Assembly (NCBI RefSeq): GCF_002075885.1
Contig: NZ_MDET01000014.1
Coordinates: forward strand, 29,941-93,940
Direction: 5' to 3'
Source of the DNA: Manganibacter manganicus
GTDB lineage: Bacteria; Pseudomonadota; Alphaproteobacteria; Rhizobiales; Rhizobiaceae
Length of the DNA stretch: 64,000 bases
Both the position numbers and the translations under genes were made by a program. The notes below the pieces were generated by a model. It was not told where the DNA came from, did not search any database, and saw only the letters and a list, made by a program, of their open reading frames with translations. Position 1 is the stretch's first letter. Each line of letters begins with the position of its first letter. Of this stretch, positions 28,960 to 37,776 are shown piece after piece.

Positions 28960-29877
28960 ATGCCGCTCGAGATGAATCGCGAGGTCTTCATCACCTGTGC
29001 CGTGACCGGATCGGGCGGCACGCAGGACCGCAGCCCGCATGTGCCGCGTTCGCCCAAGCAGATCGCCGATTCGGCCATCGCGGCGGCCAAGGCGGGTGCT
29101 GCCATCGTCCATTGCCATGTACGTGATCCGGAGACCGGCAAGCCGCGCCGCGATATTCATTTGTATCGCGAAGTCACCGATCGCATCCGCGAGGCTGACG
29201 TTGACGTGGTGCTGAACCTCACCGCCGGCATGGGCGGGGACATGGTGTTCGGTTCCACCGAAAAGCCGCTGCCCTTGAAGGAGCAGGGCACCGATATGGC
29301 GGGCGCCGCCGAGCGCGTCGAGCATGTGCGCCAGTGCCTTCCGGAAATCTGCACGCTCGATTGCGGCACGATGAACTTCGCCGAGGCCGATTACGTGATG
29401 ACCAACACGCCCGGCATGCTGCGCGCCATGGGCGGCATGATGACCGAGATGGGCGTGAAGCCGGAAATCGAGGCGTTCGACACCGGCCATCTATGGTTCG
29501 CCAAGCAGCTTGTCGCCGAGGAAGTCCTCAAGCCGGATGCGCTGGTGCAGCTTTGCATGGGCGTGCCGTGGGGCGCTCCGGACGATCTCAACACCTTCAT
29601 GGCCATGGTCAACAATGTGCCGAAGGAATGGACCTTTTCGGCCTTCTCGCTCGGCCGCAACCAGATGGCCTATGCGGCGGCCGCGGTGCTGGCCGGCGGC
29701 AATGTTCGCGTCGGGCTGGAGGACAATCTGTGGCTCGGCAAGGGCCAGTTGGCCACCAATGCGCAGCTTGTCGAGCGGGCCGTCACCATTGTCGAGAACC
29801 TTGGCGCCCGCGTCATCGGCCCCGAGGAAGTGCGCAAGAAACTGGGCCTTAACAAGCGCGCGCCGCTGGCTGTGTAA
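28960..29877 (+). CDS. cdhC: BKACE-family dehydrocarnitine cleavage enzyme
   Basis: 305 residues from the ATG at 28960 (GAGGAGGAG upstream). VFITCAVTGSGGTQDRSPH, AAIVHCHVRDPETGK (metal-binding His-x-His), LNLTAGMGGDM, CTLDCGTMNF and FDTGHLWFAKQ match the beta-keto acid cleavage family, closely to the carnitine-pathway member CdhC as I recall it. The reaction transfers the betaine part of 3-dehydrocarnitine to CoA from acetyl-CoA, releasing acetoacetate. Followed at 24 bp by carnitine 3-dehydrogenase, which makes its substrate. Confidence 0.9.
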   Translation: MPLEMNREVFITCAVTGSGGTQDRSPHVPRSPKQIADSAIAAAKAGAAIVHCHVRDPETGKPRRDIHLYREVTDRIREADVDVVLNLTAGMGGDMVFGSTEKPLPLKEQGTDMAGAAERVEHVRQCLPEICTLDCGTMNFAEADYVMTNTPGMLRAMGGMMTEMGVKPEIEAFDTGHLWFAKQLVAEEVLKPDALVQLCMGVPWGAPDDLNTFMAMVNNVPKEWTFSAFSLGRNQMAYAAAAVLAGGNVRVGLEDNLWLGKGQLATNAQLVERAVTIVENLGARVIGPEEVRKKLGLNKRAPLAV

Positions 29878-29901
29878 CCAAATCCTTCAGGGAGGCATGA
29901 A

Positions 29902-30975
29902 ATGACCATCTCCAAGGCAGCCGCCATCGGCGGCGGTGTCATCGGCGCCGGCTGGGTCGCGCGCCTTCTGCTCAACGGCATCGACGTTTCGATCTTCGAT
30001 CCCGACCCGGAAGCCTCCCGCAAGGTGGACGAGGTGATGAAGGGTGCGCGCCGCGCCTACAGGCGCATGCTGCCCGACGGCTTGCCGAAGCAAGGCAGGC
30101 TGACCTTCGCCAAGACTATCGCCGAAGCCGTGGCCGATGCCGATTTCATCCAGGAAAGCGTGCCGGAGCGCCTCGACCTCAAGCACAAGGTGCTGGCCGA
30201 GATCGATACGCATGCGCCTGCCAACGCCATTGTCGGTTCCTCCACCTCCGGCATCAAGCCGTCCGATATGCAGGTGGCGATGAAGAAGCATCCGGAGCGT
30301 CTGGTCGTCGGCCATCCGTTCAACCCGGTCTATCTTCTGCCGCTGGTCGAGGTCGTTGGCGGTGCACAGACTTTCCCCGAAGCCATCGAGGTTGCCAGGG
30401 AAATCTATGCTTCCATCGGCATGAAGCCGGTAGTCATCCGCAAGGAGATCGAGGCTTTCGTCGGCGACCGCCTTTTGGAAGCGGCATGGCGTGAATCGCT
30501 GTGGCTGATCAAGGATGGCATCTGCACCGTCGAGGAACTCGACGACATCATGCGCTATGGCTTCGGCCTACGCTGGGCGCAGATGGGCATGTTCCAGGTC
30601 TATCGCGTCGCTGGCGGAGAGGCCGGCATGCGGCACTTCATGGCGCAGTTTGGGCCATGCCTGAAATGGCCTTGGACCAAGCTGATGGACGTGCCGGAAT
30701 TCAACGACGAACTGGTCGAACTCATCGCCGGCCAGTCCGACGAACAGTCCGGCCAGTGGTCGATCCGCGAACTTGAGAAAATCCGCGACGACAATCTCGT
30801 TGCCATCATGGAAGCCCTGTCGAAGCAGAACAAGGGCAAGGGCTGGGGCGCCGGCGCGCTGCACAAGGATTATGTCAAGCGCCTCGGCAAGCTGGCGGCC
30901 AAGCCGGCCGTGTCGAAAGCCGCCGCCAAGGCCAAGGCGAACAAGCCGAAGAAAGCTGCGGCAAAGAAGAAGTGA
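29902..30975 (+). CDS. lcdH: L-carnitine 3-dehydrogenase
   Basis: 357 residues. NAD-binding GGGVIGAGWVARLLLNG at the N-terminus, then FIQESVPERLDLKHKVLAEI, GSSTSGIKPSD, VGHPFNPVYLLPLVEVVGG and GMRHFMAQFGP, all typical of carnitine 3-dehydrogenase in the 3-hydroxyacyl-CoA dehydrogenase superfamily. Oxidises L-carnitine to 3-dehydrocarnitine. The last ~35 residues are a Lys/Ala-rich tail (SKAAAKAKANKPKKAAAKKK) beyond the usual end, and the thioesterase domain fused in some homologues is absent. Second gene of the cluster. Confidence 0.93.
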   Translation: MTISKAAAIGGGVIGAGWVARLLLNGIDVSIFDPDPEASRKVDEVMKGARRAYRRMLPDGLPKQGRLTFAKTIAEAVADADFIQESVPERLDLKHKVLAEIDTHAPANAIVGSSTSGIKPSDMQVAMKKHPERLVVGHPFNPVYLLPLVEVVGGAQTFPEAIEVAREIYASIGMKPVVIRKEIEAFVGDRLLEAAWRESLWLIKDGICTVEELDDIMRYGFGLRWAQMGMFQVYRVAGGEAGMRHFMAQFGPCLKWPWTKLMDVPEFNDELVELIAGQSDEQSGQWSIRELEKIRDDNLVAIMEALSKQNKGKGWGAGALHKDYVKRLGKLAAKPAVSKAAAKAKANKPKKAAAKKK

Positions 30976-30983
30976 GACAGGCG

Positions 30984-31092
30984 TTGTGCGTCATTCGAGA
31001 CGGCAACCAGCGCTGCCTCCTCACGATGAGGGAAGTTGTGCAACCTTCCTCATCATGAGGTGCGAGCCGAGCGAGCCTCGAAGGGCGCACGA
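30984..31092. repeat. RIME-like palindromic intergenic repeat
   Basis: TTGTGCGTCATTCGAGACGG...CCTCACGATGAGGG and CCTCATCATGAGG...CCTCGAAGGGCGCAC form a long inverted repeat, the same type as at 5833-5938. It separates lcdH from the acyl-CoA dehydrogenase gene and could act as an mRNA hairpin within the operon. Confidence 0.8.
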
Positions 31093-31110
31093 TAAAACCT
31101 TGTAGGGTAT

Positions 31111-32280
31111 ATGATTATGGATTTCGGTCTCTCGGAAGAGCAGCAGCTTATCGTCGACACCACGCGGGCGTTCGTCGAAAACGAGCTTTACCCGCACGAG
31201 CAGGAGGTGGAGCGCACCGGCCATCTGCCGATGGACCTCATCAAGGAGATTCAGGCCAAGGCCATTGCCGCCGGGCTCTATGCGGCCAACATGCCGGCGG
31301 AAGTCGGCGGTGCGGGCCTCGATACGGTGACATGGCTGCTTTATGAAAAGGAACTTGGCCGCGCCAATTATGCGCTGCACTGGACCTGCGTGGCGCGCCC
31401 GTCCAACATCCTGCTTGCCGGCACCGACGAGCAGAAGGAAAAATACCTCTATCCCTGCATTCGCGGTGAAAAATGGGATTGCCTGGCCATGACGGAGCCG
31501 AGCGCGGGTTCCGATCTGCGCGGCATGAAGGCAAGCGCCGTGCAGGACGGCGACGACTGGGTGCTGAATGGCACCAAGCATTTTATTTCCCACGCCGATC
31601 TTGCCGACTTCGCCATCTGCTTCATGGCTTCGGGCGAAGAAGACGGGCCGCGCGGCAAGCGCAAGAAGATCACCGCATTCTTCGTCGACAAGGGCACGCC
31701 GGGCTTCACCGTGCGCGACGGCTATCGCAACGTTTCGCATCGCGGCTATACCAATTCGATCCTGGAATTCGACAATGTTCGTCTACCTGCTTCGCAGGTA
31801 TTGGGAGAACCGCATCGGGGCTTCGAGGTCGCCAATAGCTGGCTCGGCGCCACCCGGCTTCAGGTTGCCTCGACCTGCCTTGGCCGCTCGGAACGCGCAT
31901 TGCAGCACGCCATCGACTATGCCGCGCAGCGCCAGCAGTTCGGCCAGCAGATCGGCAAGTTCCAAGGCGTGTCCTTCAAGCTCGCCGACATGGCGACCGA
32001 GTTGAAGGCCGCCGAATTGCTGACCCGCGAGGCCGCTTGGAAATACGACCAGGGCACGGTGACGGATCAGGATATGGCCATGGCCAAGCTCAAGGCCACT
32101 GAGGTGCTGGCCTTCATTGCCGACGAGGCCATCCAGATCCACGGCGGCATGGGCCTGATGGACGATCTGCCGCTGGAGCGCATCTGGCGCGACGCCCGCG
32201 TCGAGCGCATCTGGGAAGGTACGAGCGAAATCCAGCGGCATATCATCAGCCGGGCGATGCTGCGGGCGGTGGGAGGCTGA
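31111..32280 (+). CDS. Acyl-CoA dehydrogenase (CaiA-like, betainyl-CoA type by context)
   Basis: 389 residues (an ATG at 31117 gives two fewer). FAD-binding segment CLAMTEPSAGSDLRGMKASA, the EVLAFIADEAIQIHGGMGLMDDLPLERIWRD C-terminal pattern and RVERIWEGTSEIQRHII are standard for the family. The catalytic base position is not assigned by me. Located between carnitine dehydrogenase and an acyl-CoA ligase, it probably oxidises gamma-butyrobetainyl-CoA to crotonobetainyl-CoA. This substrate is inferred from neighbours only. Confidence 0.9.
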   Translation: MIMDFGLSEEQQLIVDTTRAFVENELYPHEQEVERTGHLPMDLIKEIQAKAIAAGLYAANMPAEVGGAGLDTVTWLLYEKELGRANYALHWTCVARPSNILLAGTDEQKEKYLYPCIRGEKWDCLAMTEPSAGSDLRGMKASAVQDGDDWVLNGTKHFISHADLADFAICFMASGEEDGPRGKRKKITAFFVDKGTPGFTVRDGYRNVSHRGYTNSILEFDNVRLPASQVLGEPHRGFEVANSWLGATRLQVASTCLGRSERALQHAIDYAAQRQQFGQQIGKFQGVSFKLADMATELKAAELLTREAAWKYDQGTVTDQDMAMAKLKATEVLAFIADEAIQIHGGMGLMDDLPLERIWRDARVERIWEGTSEIQRHIISRAMLRAVGG

Positions 32281-32283
32281 GAT

Positions 32284-34404
32284 ATGTTGCGCCTCGAACG
32301 GTTGTTGCGCCCTCGCTCCATCGCGGTCATTGGCGGCGGGTCGTTTGCGCCCAATGTCGTCAAGCAATCGCTGAAGATGGGCTTTGCCGGCGAGGTCTGG
32401 CCGGTGCATCCGAAGCGCGCCGAGATCGAGGGCGTCAAGGCTTACGCGTCCGTGGCTGATCTGCCTGATGCGCCTGATTCGGTGTTCATCGGCGTCAACC
32501 GCTTCGCCACCATTGATATCGTGCGCGAACTTGCGGCGCGTGGTGCGGGCGGCGCGATCTGTTTTGCCGCGGGTTTCCTGGAGGCCGGCGATGACGACGA
32601 GGACGGTGCGCGCCTGCAGGCCGAACTCGTCGAGGCGGCAGGGTCGATGCCGGTCATCGGCCCGAACTGCTACGGCCTCATTAATTATGCCGACGGCGCG
32701 CTGCTGTGGCCCGACCAGCATGGCGGCCAGCGGCTGGAGCCGGGCGCGCGCGGTGCTGCCATCATCACACAGTCATCCAACATCGCTTGCAACATCACCA
32801 TGCAGAAGCGCGGCCTGCCCATCGCCTTCCTGATGACAGCCGGCAATCAGGCGCAGACCGGCCTTGCCGAAATGGCGCTCGGCCTGATCGAGGACGAGCG
32901 CGTCTCTTGCCTCGGCCTGCATATCGAGGGCTTTGACAAGGTCGCCGGTTTCGAACGCCTTGCGGCACGGGCGCGCGAACTGAACAAGCCCATCGTGGCG
33001 ATGAAGGTTGGCCGCTCGGAGCAGGCGCGCGCCGCGACCGTCTCGCACACCGCCTCGCTGGCCGGTTCCGATGCCGCTTCGGAAGCATTTTTGAAGCGGC
33101 TCGGCATTGCGCGTGTTCATTCGATCCCGTCGCTGCTGGAAACGCTGAAGCTGCTGCACGCCTTCGGTCCGCTGCCCGGTTACACGCTGTCTTCCATGAG
33201 TTGCTCGGGCGGCGAGGCATCGGTGATGGCCGACACGGCGGAGGGGCGCAAGGCGCGTTTCCCGAAGCTGACGCAAGAACACTGGGCGCGGGTGAAGGCG
33301 ACGCTCGGCTCCTTCGTGGCGGTAGCCAATCCACTCGACTACCACACCTTCATCTGGAACGACGAGCCGGCGATGACAGCCACCTTCACGGCGATGGCGT
33401 CGGGCAATTTCGACCTCAACATGCTGGTGCTGGATTTTCCGCGCAACGACCGTTGCTCGGATGCCGACTGGTGGCCGACAGTGCGGGCCTTCGAGGCCGC
33501 GCTGACGACCAGCAAGGCGCGCGGCGCGGTCGTCGCCTCCATGCTGGAAAACCTGCCCGAAGAGCATGCGGCCGAACTGTTCCGGCGCGGTATCGTGCCC
33601 TTGCAGGGCATTGTCGAGGCATTCGACGCGGTTGAGGCGGCGGCGTTTATCGGGCAGGCGTGGGCAAGGCCTTTGCCGTCTCACCTGTGGGCGAGTGCCG
33701 GCGAAGCGAGGGGCGGAAAAAAGGTGTCTCCCGACGAGGACGAGGCCAAAGCGACGCTGCGGGCCGCCGGTCTTGCCGTGCCGCAGGGCGCGCGCGCCGC
33801 AAGCGTCGCGGCAGCGGTATCGGCTGCCGAAAAGCTCGGCTTCCCGGTTGCGCTGAAGGCGCTGGGCGTGGCGCACAAGAGCGAGCTTGGTGCGGTCCGG
33901 CTCAATCTCAAATCGGTCGAGGAGGTTGAAGCAGCTGCCGAGGCACTGTTGCCGCTCGGCGCCGGCCTCTATGTCGAGCGCATGGTGGAGGGCAGCATTG
34001 GCGAACTGATCGTCGGCGTTACCCGCGATCAACTGTTCGGTCCGGTCATGACGGTCGGCACCGGCGGCGTTCTGGTCGAGCTGCTAAAGGACAGCGCGAC
34101 GCTGCTTCTTCCCGCTTCGCGCGAGGAGATCGAGGCCGCATTGAAGGGTCTGCGGCTCTATCCGCTGCTCGACGGCTATCGCGGCCGCGAGAAAGCCGAT
34201 GCGGGGGCTGCGGTGGACGCGATTCTCGCCATTTCGCGTTTCGTGCAGGAGCACGCTGATGCGATAGAGGAACTCGACGTTAATCCGCTGATTGTCTGCG
34301 GCGAGGGCAAAGGTGCCTGGATCGCCGACGCACTGCTTGTGACAAATGATGGTAAAGCGGCGGTGGCTATGTGTGCCGAGAAGGCGATTGAGGTTGCGGG
34401 TTAA
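32284..34404 (+). CDS. ADP-forming acyl-CoA synthetase (acetyl-CoA synthetase-like, fused subunits)
   Basis: 706 residues in the order CoA-binding Rossmann domain (RSIAVIGGGSFAPNVVKQSL), succinyl-CoA ligase-like domain with the phosphohistidine motif ATVSHTASLAGSD, and C-terminal ATP-grasp domain (FPVALKALGVAHKSELGAVR, VLVELLKDSATLLLP, IEELDVNPLIV). Makes an acyl-CoA from acid, CoA and ATP with ADP and phosphate as products. In this cluster it probably activates carnitine or gamma-butyrobetaine in place of the AMP-forming CaiC enzyme. The start overlaps the previous gene region by a 3-bp gap, indicating coupling. Confidence 0.88.
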   Translation: MLRLERLLRPRSIAVIGGGSFAPNVVKQSLKMGFAGEVWPVHPKRAEIEGVKAYASVADLPDAPDSVFIGVNRFATIDIVRELAARGAGGAICFAAGFLEAGDDDEDGARLQAELVEAAGSMPVIGPNCYGLINYADGALLWPDQHGGQRLEPGARGAAIITQSSNIACNITMQKRGLPIAFLMTAGNQAQTGLAEMALGLIEDERVSCLGLHIEGFDKVAGFERLAARARELNKPIVAMKVGRSEQARAATVSHTASLAGSDAASEAFLKRLGIARVHSIPSLLETLKLLHAFGPLPGYTLSSMSCSGGEASVMADTAEGRKARFPKLTQEHWARVKATLGSFVAVANPLDYHTFIWNDEPAMTATFTAMASGNFDLNMLVLDFPRNDRCSDADWWPTVRAFEAALTTSKARGAVVASMLENLPEEHAAELFRRGIVPLQGIVEAFDAVEAAAFIGQAWARPLPSHLWASAGEARGGKKVSPDEDEAKATLRAAGLAVPQGARAASVAAAVSAAEKLGFPVALKALGVAHKSELGAVRLNLKSVEEVEAAAEALLPLGAGLYVERMVEGSIGELIVGVTRDQLFGPVMTVGTGGVLVELLKDSATLLLPASREEIEAALKGLRLYPLLDGYRGREKADAGAAVDAILAISRFVQEHADAIEELDVNPLIVCGEGKGAWIADALLVTNDGKAAVAMCAEKAIEVAG

Positions 34405-34425
34405 GCCGCTTGGGAGGTTGCAAAA

Positions 34426-35208
34426 ATGTCCGATGTCATAAAAACCCGCCGTGAGGGCGCGATCCTCGAAGTCACGCTCGACCGGCCCAAGGCCAATGCG
34501 ATCGACCTCGCGACCTCGCGCCAGATGGGCCTGACCTTCCAGGCTTTTCGCGATGATCCGGAACTGCGCGTCGCCATCGTCAAGACCGCAGGCGAAAAAT
34601 TCTTCTGTGCCGGCTGGGATTTGAAAGCCGCCGCGGGCGGCGATGCGGTCGATGGCGATTACGGCGTCGGGGGCTTTGCCGGCCTGCAGGAATTGCGTGA
34701 CATGAACAAGCCGGTGATCGCCTGCGTCAATGGAATGGCGGTGGGCGGCGGCTTCGAACTGGCGCTGTCCTGCGACCTGATCTACGCCTCCGACCATTCC
34801 TCTTTCGCGCTACCGGAGATCAAGGCCGGCACGCTGGCCGATGCGGCGACCGTCAAGCTGCCGAAGCGCATTCCCTATCACATCGCCATGGACCTTTTGC
34901 TCACTGGCCGCTGGATGGACGTGGCCGAGGCGCATCGCTGGGGCCTCGTCAACGAGGTGCTGCCAGCCGACAGGCTGGAAGACCGCGTCTGGGAGATCGC
35001 CCGCCTGCTTGCCGGTGGCCCGCCGCTGGTGTTTGCCGCGATCAAGGAGGTCGCCCGCCGAGCTGAGGCGATGGAATTCCAGGACGCGATGAACTGGATC
35101 ACCAAGCGCAAGTTCCGTACGGTCGATGAGCTTTATGCCTCGCAAGACAATATGGAAGGCTTTCGCGCTTTCGCCGAAAAGCGCGATCCGGTATGGAAAG
35201 GCAAATAG
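34426..35208 (+). CDS. Carnitinyl-CoA dehydratase-like enoyl-CoA hydratase (CaiD-like)
   Basis: 260 residues, the CaiD length. Crotonase fold with ILEVTLDRPKANAIDLATS, EKFFCAGWDLKAAAGGDAVD (oxyanion hole), ACVNGMAVGGGFELALSCDL and the CaiD-specific C-terminus GFRAFAEKRDPVWKGK. CaiD hydrates crotonobetainyl-CoA to carnitinyl-CoA. In the active-site stretch SFALPEIKAGTLADAATVKLPK the second glutamate of hydratases is replaced, so the exact chemistry may differ. Third CoA-linked gene of the cluster. Confidence 0.88.
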   Translation: MSDVIKTRREGAILEVTLDRPKANAIDLATSRQMGLTFQAFRDDPELRVAIVKTAGEKFFCAGWDLKAAAGGDAVDGDYGVGGFAGLQELRDMNKPVIACVNGMAVGGGFELALSCDLIYASDHSSFALPEIKAGTLADAATVKLPKRIPYHIAMDLLLTGRWMDVAEAHRWGLVNEVLPADRLEDRVWEIARLLAGGPPLVFAAIKEVARRAEAMEFQDAMNWITKRKFRTVDELYASQDNMEGFRAFAEKRDPVWKGK

Positions 35209-35212
35209 CTCG

Positions 35213-36154
35213 ATGACAGACTACGCCAGGCTGATCGACGCCGAAACATGGGCGTTCATCGACCGCACCAACAGCTTTTATCCGCCGGATGCGGTCGATC
35301 ACAGCGTCGAAGACCAGCGCCGCACCTATGACCGCATGTGCGAGGCGTTTCACGCCGGATATCCCGAGGGCGTAACGGCCAGCGACTCGACAGTGGAGAC
35401 GCCGACGCACAAGATTCCGATCCGCATTTATCGCAATGCCACGCCGAACGATGCGGCGCTGGTGCTTTATTTCCATGGCGGCGGTTTCATCCTCGGCGGG
35501 TTAGACAGCCATGACGACGTCTGCGCCGAAATCTGCCAGCGCACCGGCTATGAGATCGTCTCGGTCGATTACCGGCTGGTGCCGGAGCATGTCCACCCCG
35601 CTGCCTATGACGATTGCCGCGCCGCTTTCGAATGGGCCGCGAAAACCTATCGGCAGCCGATTGTCCTGTGCGGCGATTCGGCCGGCGGCAATCTGGCGGC
35701 GGCGGTTTCGCATGCCACGCGCGGCCATGCCCGTGCGCCGATCGGCCAGGTGTTGATCTATCCGGGACTGGGCGGCGATCTGACCAAGGGTTCATACGTC
35801 ACCCATGCCGAGGCGCCGCTGCTGACGGTGCGCGACATGGACTATTACAAGCAGATGCGTTCGGGCGGAAAGGACGTGTCGAAGGATGCGACCTTCGCCG
35901 CCTTCAATGATAGCGATTTTTCACACCTGCCGCCCACCGTCATCGTCTCGGCCGAATGCGATCCGCTGTCGGACGATGGCCGTGTCTATCGCGACCGCTT
36001 GCTGGCCGATGGCGGCAAGGCCCATTGGGTGAACGAGGCGGGGCTGGTGCATGGTTATCTGCGCGCGCGCCATTCGGTCGGCCGTGCCCGCGAAAGCTTC
36101 ACGCGCATCGTCGATGCCGTCCGCTCGCTTGGCAAGGGCGAGTGGAATTACTGA
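35213..36154 (+). CDS. Alpha/beta hydrolase of the HSL/esterase family
   Basis: 313 residues from the ATG at 35213, 4 bp after the upstream stop. HGGGFILGG gives the oxyanion hole, GDSAGGNLAAAVS the catalytic serine, then ECDPLSDDG and VHGYLRARHS the acid and histidine. Likely a cytosolic carboxylesterase; in a carnitine cluster it could release carnitine from short acylcarnitines, as known esterases do in pseudomonads, but that is inference. Confidence 0.85.
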   Translation: MTDYARLIDAETWAFIDRTNSFYPPDAVDHSVEDQRRTYDRMCEAFHAGYPEGVTASDSTVETPTHKIPIRIYRNATPNDAALVLYFHGGGFILGGLDSHDDVCAEICQRTGYEIVSVDYRLVPEHVHPAAYDDCRAAFEWAAKTYRQPIVLCGDSAGGNLAAAVSHATRGHARAPIGQVLIYPGLGGDLTKGSYVTHAEAPLLTVRDMDYYKQMRSGGKDVSKDATFAAFNDSDFSHLPPTVIVSAECDPLSDDGRVYRDRLLADGGKAHWVNEAGLVHGYLRARHSVGRARESFTRIVDAVRSLGKGEWNY

Positions 36155-36174
36155 GCGAAAGTGGAGGCACGATC

Positions 36175-37764
36175 ATGTCCGATGAACTGGACTTTCTGAG
36201 CCGCGCCGTGGCGGCGAACCGTCTCAGCCGACGCGATTTTCTTGGGCGGGCGGCTGCATTGGGCGTTGCAGCGCCGGTTGCCTCGTTGCTGTTGGCGAAT
36301 GCCGCGCGCGCCGCCGGCCCGGTCAGGGGCGGGATGCTGAAGGCCGGCATGGTCGGCGGTGAATCGACTGATGGGCTGGACCCCGCCGCCATCAACAATC
36401 AGGTCAAGGGCGTGTTTGCTCGCTGTTGGGGCGAGAAACTCATGGATGTGGCCGAGGACGGTTCGCTGATGCCGGTGCTTGCCACCGAATACGGCTCGTC
36501 GGCGGATGCCAAGGTCTGGACCTTCAAGATCCGCAAGGGCGTGACCTTCCACAACGGCAAGGAGATGACGGCGCAGGACGTGGTGGCGACGATTGAGCGC
36601 CACGCCGGTCCGGAGACGAAATCGGGCGCGCTCGGCGTGCTCCGCGGTATCGATACGCTGAAGGCCGAAGGTGACGAGTTCATCGTCACGCTCAAGGAGG
36701 CCAACGCCGATCTGCCTTACCTGATGACGGATTATCATCTGATCATCCAGCCCAATGGCGGCAAGGATAATCCGGAAGCCGGCATCGGCACCGGCCCCTA
36801 CAAGGTCGCGGCGCATGAACCGGGCGTGCGCGAAACCGGCGCGCGTCACGATGGCTATTGGGCGCCGGACAAGCGCGGCCATGCCGATCAGGTCGAGATC
36901 ATCGTCATCAACGATTCGGCGGCGCGCATGGCCGCACTGCGCTCGGGACAGGTCCAGATGACCAACCGGGTCGAGCCGAAGGTGGTCGATCTGGTCAAGC
37001 GGCTGAGCGGCGTGTCGATCAAGAACATTACCGGCAGCGCCCATTACGTCTTTGCCATGCAGTGCATCACACCGCCCTTCGACAATAACGACCTCAGGCT
37101 GGCGCTGAAATATGCCATCGACCGCAAGGAGATGGTGGAAAAGATCCTGCGCGGCTATGGCACGCTCGGCAACGATATCCCCGTCAACAAGGCCTATCCG
37201 CTGTTTTCCGACGATATCGAGCAACGCGAATTCGATTCGGACAAGGCGGCCTTCCATTACAAGAAATCGGGGCATGACGGGCCAATCGGTCTGAAAACCT
37301 CCGAAGTAGCCTTTCCGGGCGCGGTCGATACGGCGCAGCTTTTCCAGCAGAGCGCGGCAAAGGCCGGTATTCAGCTTGAGATCGAGCGCATGCCGGGCGA
37401 CGGCTATTGGGCGCAGGTTTGGAACACCGCACCGTTCTCCGCCTCTTATTGGGTTGGCCGCCCGACCCAGGACCAGCAATATTCCACTGCCTATATCTCC
37501 AGCGCCGACTGGAACGAAACACGCTTCCATCGCGCCGATTTCGACAAGCTGGTGATCGGCGCGCGCGCCGAACTCGACGACGCCAAACGCAAGGCGATGT
37601 ACCGCGATATTGCGATGATCGTGCGTGACGAGGGCGGCGCGATCATTCCCGTCTTCAACGATTGGGTGGACGCCGTGTCCGACAAGGTCGCCGGCTATCA
37701 GGCACACCCGTCCGGCGAACTCATGTTCGGCCTGGCATTGGCCTCCTGCTGGTTGCAGGCCTGA
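36175..37764 (+). CDS. ABC transporter substrate-binding protein, family 5 (peptide/betaine type)
   Basis: 529 residues from the ATG at 36175 (GTGGAGGC upstream). The N-terminus has a twin-arginine signal SRRDFLGRAAALGVAAP, so it is exported folded to the periplasm. The body is an SBP_bac_5 protein (LATEYGSSADAKVWTFKIRKGVTFHNG, DQVEIIVINDSAARMAALRSGQVQM). Family 5 proteins feed dipeptide, nickel or quaternary-ammonium importers. No permease or ATPase gene follows: the next gene is on the other strand. Last gene of the carnitine cluster in this window, probably for uptake of carnitine or relatives. Confidence 0.88.
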   Translation: MSDELDFLSRAVAANRLSRRDFLGRAAALGVAAPVASLLLANAARAAGPVRGGMLKAGMVGGESTDGLDPAAINNQVKGVFARCWGEKLMDVAEDGSLMPVLATEYGSSADAKVWTFKIRKGVTFHNGKEMTAQDVVATIERHAGPETKSGALGVLRGIDTLKAEGDEFIVTLKEANADLPYLMTDYHLIIQPNGGKDNPEAGIGTGPYKVAAHEPGVRETGARHDGYWAPDKRGHADQVEIIVINDSAARMAALRSGQVQMTNRVEPKVVDLVKRLSGVSIKNITGSAHYVFAMQCITPPFDNNDLRLALKYAIDRKEMVEKILRGYGTLGNDIPVNKAYPLFSDDIEQREFDSDKAAFHYKKSGHDGPIGLKTSEVAFPGAVDTAQLFQQSAAKAGIQLEIERMPGDGYWAQVWNTAPFSASYWVGRPTQDQQYSTAYISSADWNETRFHRADFDKLVIGARAELDDAKRKAMYRDIAMIVRDEGGAIIPVFNDWVDAVSDKVAGYQAHPSGELMFGLALASCWLQA

Positions 37765-37776
37765 TCACCTTGCCCG

